From Planctomycetota bacterium (GTDB taxonomy: Bacteria; Planctomycetota; GCA-002687715), in the NCBI GenBank assembly GCA_002683135.1, contig NYSS01000026.1, positions 1 through 64,000 on the forward strand: a stretch of 64,000 bases of DNA. The letters run 5' to 3'. The position numbers were made by a program, and so were the translations under genes. Below the pieces are notes generated by a model, which searched no databases, was not told where the DNA came from, and saw only the letters and a program-made list of their open reading frames with translations. Of this stretch, positions 48,126 to 57,337 are shown piece after piece; the first letter of the stretch is position 1; each line of letters begins with the position of its first letter.

Positions 48126-49396
48126 GCGCCGGGGGCAGATCCATGCACAGTGATCGTTGGTTTCGGGAGATCCCCTATATGGGGGTCATCTGGGTTGTCT
48201 CCGAGGCGTGCAAGCTCGGCTTCGAGAACGGGCACCCGGATTGGTGCAACCTGGGGCAAGGGCAGCCGGAGGTGGGCCCCATGGACGGCGCCCCGGCTCG
48301 AATCAACTCCGTGCAGATGGAGCCCATCGATCACGGGTACGGGCCCATCGGCGGCACTGACGAGTTGAGGGAGGCGGTTGCGGCGCACTACAACCGCCTC
48401 TATCGCGTGGGCCGCAAGCCGTACACGGGGGATAACGTGAGCATCGCGTCCGGCGGGCGCCTCATGCTGTCCCGGACCTTTGCCGCCCTCGGCGCCATTC
48501 GTGTGGGCTACCAAGTGCCGGACTACACCGCGTACGAGGACATGTTCGACTATCACCGGCACCGGTTGGACCCGGTGTGCCTCGAGGCACGGGAGGCTGA
48601 CGGTTTCATGATTTCTCCGTCGCGCTTCGCCGACCTGGTCAAGGAGCATGCCCTCCGTGCCCATGTCTTCAGCAACCCGTGTAACCCGACGGGGCGCGTG
48701 GTGCGTGGCGATGATCTGGACGCTTATGTCGGCGTCGCGCGCGACCAGGGGTGCCTGCTGGTGAGTGACGAGTTCTACTCACACTTTGTGTACGACGGCC
48801 CCGGGCAGCCTGCGGCCGGGCCGGTGTCTTCGGCCGCGTTCGTGGAAGACCCGGAGGAGGACCCGGTCCTCATCATCGATGGATTGACCAAGAGCTTCCG
48901 GTATCCCGGCTGGCGCGTCGGTTGGGCGGTGGGTCCTCAGCCTCTCGTGGAGGCGCTCGGGCGCACCGCGTCGGCGATCGACGGCGGTCCGGGGCGGCCT
49001 ATCCAGCGCGCCGCCGTCCAGGTCTTGGGCGAGGGGCGGGCTCGCTCGGAGACCACGGCGGTACGCGACGTGTTCTGCAAGAAGCGTGATGTGATGGTCG
49101 CGCGCTTGCGAGAGATGGGGGTCCGGGTTCCGCATGACAGCGACGCGACGTTTTACGTGTGGGGCTGCCTTGACGACCTCCCCGAATCGCTGCGGGACGC
49201 CGACACGTTCTTTCATGAGGCGTTGGCGCACAAGGTCATGACCGTTCCGGGGCGGTTCTTCGACGTGAACCCTGGAGGTGAGCGCGAGGGGCCGTCTCCG
49301 TACCGGAGTTGGATGCGGTTCTCGTTCGGCCCCCCCATGGACAACCTGACCATGGGGCTGGACCGGCTGGAGCAGATGATCCGGGCGGTCGTGTAG
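48122..49396 (+). CDS. class I/II PLP-dependent aminotransferase
   Basis: WCNLGQGQPEVGP; VFSNPCNPTGRVV; IIDGLTKSFRYPGWRVGWAVGP; GTG at 48122 overlaps the upstream TGA, ATG 48143 is the alternative. Confidence 0.88.
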   Translation: MSAGGRSMHSDRWFREIPYMGVIWVVSEACKLGFENGHPDWCNLGQGQPEVGPMDGAPARINSVQMEPIDHGYGPIGGTDELREAVAAHYNRLYRVGRKPYTGDNVSIASGGRLMLSRTFAALGAIRVGYQVPDYTAYEDMFDYHRHRLDPVCLEAREADGFMISPSRFADLVKEHALRAHVFSNPCNPTGRVVRGDDLDAYVGVARDQGCLLVSDEFYSHFVYDGPGQPAAGPVSSAAFVEDPEEDPVLIIDGLTKSFRYPGWRVGWAVGPQPLVEALGRTASAIDGGPGRPIQRAAVQVLGEGRARSETTAVRDVFCKKRDVMVARLREMGVRVPHDSDATFYVWGCLDDLPESLRDADTFFHEALAHKVMTVPGRFFDVNPGGEREGPSPYRSWMRFSFGPPMDNLTMGLDRLEQMIRAVV

Positions 49397-49464
49397 CGGG
49401 TTCGAGCCTGCCGCCGTATCATCCGCGACTGCAATCGGGCGCGCACACCGCGCGTTCGCGAGCG

Positions 49465-49482
49465 GGAAGAGACGCCTCTTCC
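49465..49482. promoter_or_regulatory. inverted repeat GGAAGAG-ACGC-CTCTTCC just upstream of the RND operon RBS
   Basis: 7-bp perfect arms, directly followed by GGAGGAG and ATG at 49497. Confidence 0.4.
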
Positions 49483-49496
49483 GGAGGAGCGCTTCC

Positions 49497-52400
49497 ATGG
49501 GACTGGTGAAGAGGGCTCTCGCCAACCCGTACCTCGTCGTCGTGTTCGTGCTGGCGGTGATGGTGATTGGCGTGGTCTCAGCCGCGCGGCTGCCGTCCGA
49601 TTTGCTGCCGCTGTTCAAGACGCCTGCGGTGCAGGTGCTCACGCTCTACCCGGGCATGCCGCCGGAGGTGATGGAGCGGGATATCACGTCCCGGATCGAG
49701 CGTTGGACAGGGCAAGCCGTCGGCATCGAGCGTCAGGAGGCTCGGTCCTTGCTCGGCGTGAGCGTCGTGAAGGACTTCTTCCGCGAGGACATGGACCTCA
49801 ATACGGCGCTGTCCCAGGTGACATCTCTCGCGATGTCGGACACCTATTACCTGCCGCCGGGCACGGCGCCGCCCATGGTGATGCCGTTCGACCCGACGGC
49901 GTCGGTGCCGCTCTGTCTCGTCAGCGTCTCGTCGGAGACGATGACGGAGAAGCAGCTGTATGACGTGGCGTACTACGAGATGCGCAACCGGCTGCAGTCG
50001 ATCCAGGGGGTCATCGCGCCCGCGGTGTACGGCGGAGTGCCGCGCCGCATCTTCGCCTACCTGGACCGGGACCAGCTCGAAGCCCGAAACCTGTCGCCGC
50101 TCGATGTCAACCGGGCGATCCAGTCCGGCAACCCGTTCGTGCCCACCGGCTCGGTGCGCATCGGAGAGACGGAGTACTACCTGCGCGACAACGCGATGGT
50201 CGAATCCGTGCCCGAGCTCAACGATATCCCGGTCAAGTTCGAGAACGGCCAGCCCATCTACATACGCGACGTCGGGCTCGCCCAAGACACCAATCAGATC
50301 CAGAGCAACATCGTTCGGATCAACGGTCGTCGCCAGGTCTACATCCCGATCTATCGCCAGCCGGGGGCCAACACGCTCGAGATCGTCGATTCGGTGAAGG
50401 CCAAGTCGCAGCAGATCTTGCAGCGCATCCGACAGTTCAACCCGGAGGCGGAGGACCTGCGGCTCGACGTCGTCATGGACCAGTCGAAGTTCGTGAGGGC
50501 GTCCATAGACACGCTGCAGACGAGCGGCCTTATCGGCGCGGCCCTCGTGATGCTCGTGGTGCTGCTCTTCCTCGGCTCCATCCGGTCGACGCTGATCGTG
50601 TTGACGGCTATTCCGGTCGCCATCCTTGGTGCGTTCATCGGGCTCTTCTATACGGGCGACACGATCAACGCGATGACGCTCGGCGGTCTCTCTCTGGCCA
50701 TCGGGATCCTGGTCGATCAGGCCATCGTCGTCATGGAGAACATCCAGCGGCACCTGGCCATGGGCAAGAACCGGAGGCAGGCTGCGCTTGATGGGGCCGG
50801 CGAGGTGGCGATGCCTGTCCTCGTCAGCACGTTGACGTTCATCGTCGTCTTCTATCCGGTGGTGCTGCTCTCCGGGATGGCCAAGTTTCTCTTCACGCCG
50901 TTGGCCCTGGCGGTGACGTTCGCGACGCTCACTTCCTACATCATCGCGATGACGTTCATCCCGGTGGCTGCCGCCACCTTGCTGAAGACATCCGCTGGCG
51001 GGGGCCGCCTCGCGGGAGCGCTGTCCGGGGCATACGGGGCCCTGGCGGGCTGGACCCTCAAGCTACGCATCCCCGTGGTCCTGGCTGCCGTGGCCCTCAG
51101 CGTGGGGGCCGGGGCCGTGGTGCCCAGCCTCGGGACCGAGCTCTTCCCGCCGGTGGACGGAGGCCAGTTCACCATCTTGGTTCGCGGAGAGCTCGGCACC
51201 CGGATCGAACGGATGGAAGCGCTGGTGGCTGAGATCGAAGCGGCGGTGCAGGGCGAGGTCGGCGCGGCGGATCCGGAAGACACGGACGGCAGCTCGGACC
51301 TGTCGTTGCTGATCTCGAATATCGGCGTTCTCTACGACTGGCCGGCCGCGTATACGCCCAACACCGGCCCGATGGATGCGTTCTTGCTGCTGCAGCTCAA
51401 GGACGATCGTAAGCAGACGGCCCAGCAGCATGCGTCGCGATTGCGAGCGGTCCTGGCGAAGAAGTTCCCGCATGTGGAGTTCGCGTACGACACGGGTGGC
51501 ATGATGACGGCGGCGTTGAACTTCGGCCTGCCGTCACCAATCGACATTCAGGTGCAGGGCTCGAAGCTGGAGGTGCTCGACGAGATCGGTCGGGCGATTC
51601 GAGACGTGGCCTCCGAGGTCGAAGGCGCGGTGGATGCGCGTGTGGCGCAGCCGTTCGATTATCCAGCGCTGCGCATCAACGTGGATCGGGTGAAGGCCGG
51701 GCAATTCGGGCTCACCCAGGAGGACGTGATCAAGAACGTCGCCGCGGCGATCAACTCTTCGGTCAACTTCGCGCCGTCCTTCTGGATCGCCCCCAACGGC
51801 AATCACTATTTCATGGGGGTTCAGTACAAAGAGACCGAGATCGAGTCGCTGGACACGCTGTTGGATATCCCCATCACCGGTCCAGGGAGCAAGTCTGCGG
51901 TGTTGCTGCGGAGCGTGGCGACCCTGGAGGAGACGGTCACCCCGCCCATGGTCTCGCACGTGAACATCACGCGCACGGTCGATGTGTTCGTCAATGTGGA
52001 GGGTCGGGATGTGGGCTCGGTGGCGGCGGACATCAGGGAGCGCCTGGGGGAGTCCCCGTCGTTCACCGCCCTGATGGACGAGTACGAGGCCAAGGGCTAC
52101 GCGTGGAGCATCTCCGGCGAGGTGGAGAGCATGCAGAAGTCGTTTGGCCAGTTCGGCACCGGACTGATCATCGCCGCGATCCTCGTGTATCTGGTCATGG
52201 TGGCGCAGTTCCGCTCTTTCCTCGTCCCGTTCGTGATCCTCTTGACGGTCCCCCTCGGGGGGGTCGGCGTCATCGGCGCGTTGTTGGTGACGGGGACTCA
52301 CATGAGCATCCCAGCGTTCATGGGGCTCATCTTGATGGTAGGCATCGTCGTTCAGTATTCGATCCTGCTGGTTGAGTTCGCCGCCCGGCGTATCCGTGAG

Positions 52401-52661
52401 GGCGCCGAGGTGCGTGACGCGATCATCGAGGCCGCGAAGATGCGGGTGCGCCCGGTGCTCATGACTTCGCTCACCACGGTGCTGGCTTTGCTGCCGATGG
52501 CATTCGGCTTAGGCCACGGCTCGGAGGGCAACGTGCCCTTGGCGCGGGCCATCATCGGTGCGGTGATCGGCGGGGCGACCCTCGCGCTGATCGTCGTTCC
52601 ACCCCTGCTCAGCTTCGTCGGACCGCTGCTCAGGCCCAAGGTCGAGGAGGCCGTCGCATGA
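49497..52661 (+). CDS. RND (AcrB/HAE1-like) efflux permease
   Basis: LGGLSLAIGILVDQAIVVMENIQRHLAMG; 1054 aa; VYLVMVAQFRSFLVPFVILLTVPLGGVGVIGAL. Confidence 0.93.
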   Translation: MGLVKRALANPYLVVVFVLAVMVIGVVSAARLPSDLLPLFKTPAVQVLTLYPGMPPEVMERDITSRIERWTGQAVGIERQEARSLLGVSVVKDFFREDMDLNTALSQVTSLAMSDTYYLPPGTAPPMVMPFDPTASVPLCLVSVSSETMTEKQLYDVAYYEMRNRLQSIQGVIAPAVYGGVPRRIFAYLDRDQLEARNLSPLDVNRAIQSGNPFVPTGSVRIGETEYYLRDNAMVESVPELNDIPVKFENGQPIYIRDVGLAQDTNQIQSNIVRINGRRQVYIPIYRQPGANTLEIVDSVKAKSQQILQRIRQFNPEAEDLRLDVVMDQSKFVRASIDTLQTSGLIGAALVMLVVLLFLGSIRSTLIVLTAIPVAILGAFIGLFYTGDTINAMTLGGLSLAIGILVDQAIVVMENIQRHLAMGKNRRQAALDGAGEVAMPVLVSTLTFIVVFYPVVLLSGMAKFLFTPLALAVTFATLTSYIIAMTFIPVAAATLLKTSAGGGRLAGALSGAYGALAGWTLKLRIPVVLAAVALSVGAGAVVPSLGTELFPPVDGGQFTILVRGELGTRIERMEALVAEIEAAVQGEVGAADPEDTDGSSDLSLLISNIGVLYDWPAAYTPNTGPMDAFLLLQLKDDRKQTAQQHASRLRAVLAKKFPHVEFAYDTGGMMTAALNFGLPSPIDIQVQGSKLEVLDEIGRAIRDVASEVEGAVDARVAQPFDYPALRINVDRVKAGQFGLTQEDVIKNVAAAINSSVNFAPSFWIAPNGNHYFMGVQYKETEIESLDTLLDIPITGPGSKSAVLLRSVATLEETVTPPMVSHVNITRTVDVFVNVEGRDVGSVAADIRERLGESPSFTALMDEYEAKGYAWSISGEVESMQKSFGQFGTGLIIAAILVYLVMVAQFRSFLVPFVILLTVPLGGVGVIGALLVTGTHMSIPAFMGLILMVGIVVQYSILLVEFAARRIREGAEVRDAIIEAAKMRVRPVLMTSLTTVLALLPMAFGLGHGSEGNVPLARAIIGAVIGGATLALIVVPPLLSFVGPLLRPKVEEAVA

Positions 52662-53953
52662 TTCGCTCTCTGTTGAGGATTTGTCTTGTCGTGTCCGCTC
52701 TGGCTGTCGTGGCGTCTGCGCAGTTGCGTGTCTCGGTGATGGAACCCGAGCAGGTGACTGTCGTGCGGGAGCTGACCGTGAAGGGCGACGTCATGGCGTA
52801 CCAGACGGCGACGTTGCGAGCCCGCGTCACCGGCGTGTTGGCCCGACTCCCGTGGATGGAGGGCGACGTGGTTGCGGGTGGGCAGGAGGTCGCCGCGCTC
52901 CGGGTCCCCGACCTGGAGGCCGAGCTGAAGCAGGCTCGCGCTCGGGCGGCGGCTGTCGCAGCGGAAAAGGACGAGGCGTCGGCGATGCTGGAGGAGGTCG
53001 CCGGCGACATCGCCGCGGCGCAGGCGACGGTCCTCTATTACAAGGCCAAGGAGGGCGTCGTGGCGGCCCATCTCGCCATGAAGAAGATGATCGCCGCGCG
53101 GGCGAAGGGGTTGGCATCTGAGCGGGCGGGCCCCGCCTCCGCCGGAGAGGACGCGGCCGCTGCGGTCGCCCTGGTTGAGGCCGAGGCGCGTGCGGCGACG
53201 CAGGAGACGGCGAAGGCCGGCGCGGCGGTCAAGGCCGCTCAGTCCCGCCGGGCCGCGGCGGAAGCGCACATCAAGAGCGTCGCGGCGAAATACGAGGCGA
53301 GCGTCGCCGCGGCAGCGGTGGTGGAGGCGCGCATCGCCTTCGCGCGGTTGGTCTGCCCGTTCACCGAGGGCGTCGTCTCCGAGCGCCATGCGGACCCCGG
53401 GGCCCTCATCGAGGCTGATACGACTCCGGTAGTGACCCTGGTGGACGCCACCCGAGTGCGCATTCGTTTCGCTCTTACGGAGCGGGACGCGTGGCGCGTC
53501 AAGGTCGGGGACGACGTGTCGATGCGATTGCAGACCGATCCGCACGTCGTGCGGGTCGTTAAGGTCAAGCGCGTCGCGGGGACGCTCGATTTGCGGCGCA
53601 ATCGGTGGTTCGAGGTCGACCTGGACAATGACGGGTCGTACCTGCCGGGCTCATTCGCGTACTTCGAGCTGACGTTCCGGTCAGCCGCGGGCCGGCTCGC
53701 CATTCCGATCAGGTACGTCATCGCGGGGCGCGGTCAGCCGCAGGTGCTGGTGGCCGAGGGAAACCAGGTGGTGGCTCGGAATATCGTCCTGGGTATTACC
53801 GGCGTCCGGGAGGCGGATATGGGGAAGTCCAAGCGTGACGAGCGCGTCGAGATCGTGTCTGGCCTCGGCCCGGCCGATCAGGTCATCAAGAGCAACGTCG
53901 CTGGACTGAACGTCGGAGAGACGATCACCCCGGTCTTGGAGAAGGCGAAGTGA
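52658..53953 (+). CDS. RND periplasmic adaptor (membrane fusion) protein
   Basis: VKGDVMAYQTATLRARVTGVLARLPWMEGDVVAGGQEVAALRVPDLEAELKQARA lipoyl/coiled-coil pattern; 4-nt overlap with the RND gene. Confidence 0.88.
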   Translation: MIRSLLRICLVVSALAVVASAQLRVSVMEPEQVTVVRELTVKGDVMAYQTATLRARVTGVLARLPWMEGDVVAGGQEVAALRVPDLEAELKQARARAAAVAAEKDEASAMLEEVAGDIAAAQATVLYYKAKEGVVAAHLAMKKMIAARAKGLASERAGPASAGEDAAAAVALVEAEARAATQETAKAGAAVKAAQSRRAAAEAHIKSVAAKYEASVAAAAVVEARIAFARLVCPFTEGVVSERHADPGALIEADTTPVVTLVDATRVRIRFALTERDAWRVKVGDDVSMRLQTDPHVVRVVKVKRVAGTLDLRRNRWFEVDLDNDGSYLPGSFAYFELTFRSAAGRLAIPIRYVIAGRGQPQVLVAEGNQVVARNIVLGITGVREADMGKSKRDERVEIVSGLGPADQVIKSNVAGLNVGETITPVLEKAK

Positions 53954-55362
53954 GGGTGCGGCCGAAGGGAGCGCTTGCGCTGTGCGTGTTGGCTGCCGCT
54001 AGCGCCTGCACGAGCCCGTATCGTGGCCGCATTCGCGAGCCGGTCCCCGCGGGCGCGTGGGCGCCTTCCGATGCCGTTGGGGAGGGCCGGGGCGGCGAGG
54101 TTGTCAATGACAAGGTCGTGGTCCCTGTGGACACCGCCAAGGACGCGTTCCCTGTCGACCTCGCGACGGCCCTGCGCCTCGCGGGTGCCCAGGCGACGGT
54201 CGTCAGTATCGCCCGTGAGCGGGCCGCGGTCGCGGCGTCTCGCGAGGAGCTCGTGGCGAGCCAGTGGTTTCCGCGGGTCGGTCCGCAGCTCGGGTTCACT
54301 CGAATTGACGGACTGGTGCAGGGTACGGACGGCGCGTTCGTGGACGTCGGCAAGCAGAACTTGTTGATCGGCGGGGGCGCGGAGTGGCGGGTGAACCCGG
54401 CCGCCACGTGGTACGCGACGCTCGCGGCCCGTCGCCGTACCGAGGCGTCGACCTTCGGCATCACCGCCGCGGGGCACGACGTCCTGCGGGCCGCAGCCCA
54501 GGGGTACTACGATCTGGTGCAGGCGCACACCTCCATACAGATCGCGAATCGGACCCTCCGTGCGGCGCGGGAGCTTGTCGAAGTCACGAAGACGCAGGAG
54601 CGGCTTGGGGTCGGCCTCCCGATCGATGTGCTGCGGGCCGAAGCTCGGATGCGGCGGACCGAGGGGCAACTGGCGGTCGCGCAGCGGGATGCGGGGGTGG
54701 CGTCCGCGGGCTTGGGAGAACTCCTCATGCTCGATCCGGCGACCCGGCTGGTGCCGGGTGAGAAATCCGTCGGGACGGTCGGGTTCGTCGATCCGTTGGC
54801 GCCCCTGGCTTCGCTTTACTCTCGCGCGCAAGCGAACCGCCCCGATCTGGCGGCAGCACGGGTTCGGCTCGCGGGGGCGGAGGACGCTCAGCGTGGCGTC
54901 GATCGTGGATGGTGGTGGCCCGGTCTCGCTGCCCGAGGCGTCGTCGGAGCCTATGGACCGAATTTCGGGCGACTCGATGGTCAGGAGACCTTGTACTTCG
55001 GCCTCGAATGGAGATTTGGTGCCGGCATCCCGGCGATGCGGCGCGAGGCCGAGGCGCGGCGTCGACTGGCATCTCTCGCCGTGACGAAGACGGAGCGCCA
55101 GGCTCTGCGCGAGATCCAGGTGGCGCGGGAGACGATCCGGGCGACACGGGCGCGCCTGGTGGCCGCGCGTCATGAGCGCGCGGCGGCCCGGGATGGAGTG
55201 AAGTTGGCGCGTGCGCAGTTGAAGCGTGGAGAAGGCCTGCTGCTTTCCGTGTTGGATATGGAGGCGGCGCTCGTGCGAGCGGAGACCGCGCATGCGGCCG
55301 CCGTCCTGGATCTGAATCGCGCCCACTACGACCTGTTGCACGCGGTCGGCGGGCCGGAATAA
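53950..55362 (+). CDS. TolC-family outer membrane efflux protein
   Basis: Lipoprotein-like signal (LAAASACTS); paired helical OEP repeats; overlaps the adaptor gene. Confidence 0.85.
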   Translation: MRVRPKGALALCVLAAASACTSPYRGRIREPVPAGAWAPSDAVGEGRGGEVVNDKVVVPVDTAKDAFPVDLATALRLAGAQATVVSIARERAAVAASREELVASQWFPRVGPQLGFTRIDGLVQGTDGAFVDVGKQNLLIGGGAEWRVNPAATWYATLAARRRTEASTFGITAAGHDVLRAAAQGYYDLVQAHTSIQIANRTLRAARELVEVTKTQERLGVGLPIDVLRAEARMRRTEGQLAVAQRDAGVASAGLGELLMLDPATRLVPGEKSVGTVGFVDPLAPLASLYSRAQANRPDLAAARVRLAGAEDAQRGVDRGWWWPGLAARGVVGAYGPNFGRLDGQETLYFGLEWRFGAGIPAMRREAEARRRLASLAVTKTERQALREIQVARETIRATRARLVAARHERAAARDGVKLARAQLKRGEGLLLSVLDMEAALVRAETAHAAAVLDLNRAHYDLLHAVGGPE

Positions 55363-55390
55363 GGCGGAGGCGCTTTTCAGCGCAAAGCAC

Positions 55391-55420
55391 TTGACCGGGA
55401 TGGGCGGGGCCGCCTAGACT
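55391..55420 (+). promoter_or_regulatory. sigma70-like promoter, TTGACC-N18-TAGACT, for a leaderless transcript
   Basis: -35 55391..55396, -10 55415..55420, ATG at 55428 only 7 nt after the -10. Confidence 0.55.
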
Positions 55421-55427
55421 CCGAAGC

Positions 55428-56039
55428 ATGGATGTGGTTCACGGATTTCCGGGGTCGGCCAAGCAGGCGTCGGATGGGAACGCCTCCCGGGCATTGGAGG
55501 ACCTGCATTACATCCGGCGGTGCCTGGAGAACGCGGGGTCATTTACCGGTGTGCCCGGGCTCGGGGGCATGCTCGTCGGCTTGAGCGCGCTGGTCGCGAC
55601 GGGTGTGGCCTCAGTCCAGGGGTCGAACGACGCGTGGGTCCAGGTATGGATCGTTGAGGCCTTCGTCGCGCTGGTCATCGGGGTCGTGTTCATGATCCGG
55701 AAGGCGCGGTTCGCTGGGGTGTCTCTCGCCCGCGGGCCGGGGCTGCGGTTTGGCCTCAGCCTGGTGCCGCCCGCGCTCGCTGCGGTGGCCGTGACCATCG
55801 CCCTTGTGCAGATCGGGGCGTACGGAGTGCTCCCGGGGCTGTGGCTGCTGCTCTACGGGACCTCGGTCATCACCGGCGGTGCATTTTCGGTCCGCATCGT
55901 GTCGTTCATGGGGGCTTCATTCATGGCTCTGGGGACCGTGGCCTTGTTCTTCTCCATGCGTGACGTCTTCATGGGGGTTGGATTCGGGGGACTCCATATC
56001 GTCTTCGGGTGGATCATTCGGAGGCGCCACGGTGGTTAG
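55428..56039 (+). CDS. membrane protein, unknown function
   Basis: RALEDLHYIRRCLENAGSFTGVPGLGGMLVGLSALVATG; several TM segments; paired with a downstream winged-helix gene. Confidence 0.65.
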   Translation: MDVVHGFPGSAKQASDGNASRALEDLHYIRRCLENAGSFTGVPGLGGMLVGLSALVATGVASVQGSNDAWVQVWIVEAFVALVIGVVFMIRKARFAGVSLARGPGLRFGLSLVPPALAAVAVTIALVQIGAYGVLPGLWLLLYGTSVITGGAFSVRIVSFMGASFMALGTVALFFSMRDVFMGVGFGGLHIVFGWIIRRRHGG

Positions 56040-56049
56040 GGGGAGGGGC

Positions 56050-56427
56050 ATGACAAAGTCGGCAAGTGTCCGTCGGGGCGGACGTCGTGCGGTGAAGGTC
56101 AAGGGGGCCGTTCGGGTTCCCGGGCAGGAGGAGCCATCGGACGTCGATCGCCTGGTCCACGAGCCCATGCGCTTGGGGATCATGAGCACGTTGGTCGTCA
56201 ACGAGAGCCTGAGCTTCAATGATCTAAAGGGAATACTGAACGCGACCGACGGAAACCTGAGCGTCCATGCTCGCCGACTCGAAGAGGCTGGGTACGTTGC
56301 CTGCAGCAAGGGATTCGAGGGGCGGGTGCCCCGCACCGACTACAGGTTGACGGCGATCGGCCGTAAGGCGCTCGATCGATATCTGGACCACATGGAAGCG
56401 CTGATCAAGGCGACCCGCACCGGGTGA
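56050..56427 (+). CDS. winged-helix transcriptional regulator
   Basis: [72 protein letters not shown]. Confidence 0.8.
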   Translation: MTKSASVRRGGRRAVKVKGAVRVPGQEEPSDVDRLVHEPMRLGIMSTLVVNESLSFNDLKGILNATDGNLSVHARRLEEAGYVACSKGFEGRVPRTDYRLTAIGRKALDRYLDHMEALIKATRTG

Positions 56428-56443
56428 CGAAGAAGATTGGCGG

Positions 56444-57190
56444 ATGACAGCCGATAGCTATCGGAGTACGGGTCAGTCAAGGAAGGTGAGAGTGTCGCCC
56501 TTGCACGTTGCGTTGATCATGGATGGAAATGGCCGATGGGCGCGAGCTCGCGGTCTCCCTCGGGTCGAGGGGCATCGCCGGGGGGCGGACGTCGTGCGTG
56601 AGCTCGTCGAGTCGGCTCCGGATCTCGGAGTTGGGACCCTATCCCTGTACGCGTTCTCCTCGGACAACTGGAAGCGGCCGGAGCGGGAGGTCGCGTTCCT
56701 GATGGCCCTGTTCCGCACATTCCTCTGCCGTGAGCGACGGCGCTGCGTCAAGGAGGGCGTGCGGGTCAGCGTGGTGGGGCGCCGGGATCGGTTGTCCGCT
56801 GGACTGGTGCGAGAGATCGAACGCACCGAGTCTGCCACCCGCGAGGGACGCGTCTTGAGCCTCCGCATTTGCGTCGACTATTCGGCGCGTGACCGCATCG
56901 TCGCCGCGGCCGACCTGATGGCCCGCGACGGCAAGTGCGGACGTGACGCATTCGCCCGTGCGCTTGGCCAATCGGGGCAAGAGAAGAGTCCGAGCCCGGA
57001 CGTGGACTTGCTGGTTCGGACGGGCGGAGAGCAGCGCCTCTCGGATTTCTTGCTTTGGGAGTGCGCGTACGCGGAGCTGCTGTTCGTCGAGCAAATGTGG
57101 CCTGAGTTCGGGAAGGACTCGCTGGGCCGCGCCATCGACGCATTCGGCGAGCGCGAACGTCGCTTCGGGACCGTGCCCGTCGTCTCCTGA
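56444..57190 (+). CDS. uppS: isoprenyl transferase (undecaprenyl diphosphate synthase family)
   Basis: [81 protein letters not shown]. Confidence 0.92.
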   Translation: MTADSYRSTGQSRKVRVSPLHVALIMDGNGRWARARGLPRVEGHRRGADVVRELVESAPDLGVGTLSLYAFSSDNWKRPEREVAFLMALFRTFLCRERRRCVKEGVRVSVVGRRDRLSAGLVREIERTESATREGRVLSLRICVDYSARDRIVAAADLMARDGKCGRDAFARALGQSGQEKSPSPDVDLLVRTGGEQRLSDFLLWECAYAELLFVEQMWPEFGKDSLGRAIDAFGERERRFGTVPVVS

Positions 57191-57337
57191 GCGATTTCCT
57201 ACAGCGACGCATCAGGATGGCTCATGGGCGTCCGCCGGGCCGCTGGTCGACCTGGGCGGTTGCGTGATCAGGTGAGGCGCGGCGCACCCCTGGTAGTGTA
57301 ACCCCCCCGGGGCGCGGATCCGTGGCCCCGGTGCCAT

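Noticed and set aside
49578-50753. 391-aa antisense ORF in the RND permease
   Set aside because: Antisense of an unambiguous RND gene
53878-55341. 487-aa antisense ORF over the TolC-like gene
   Set aside because: Antisense artefact; sense gene is overlap-coupled to the adaptor
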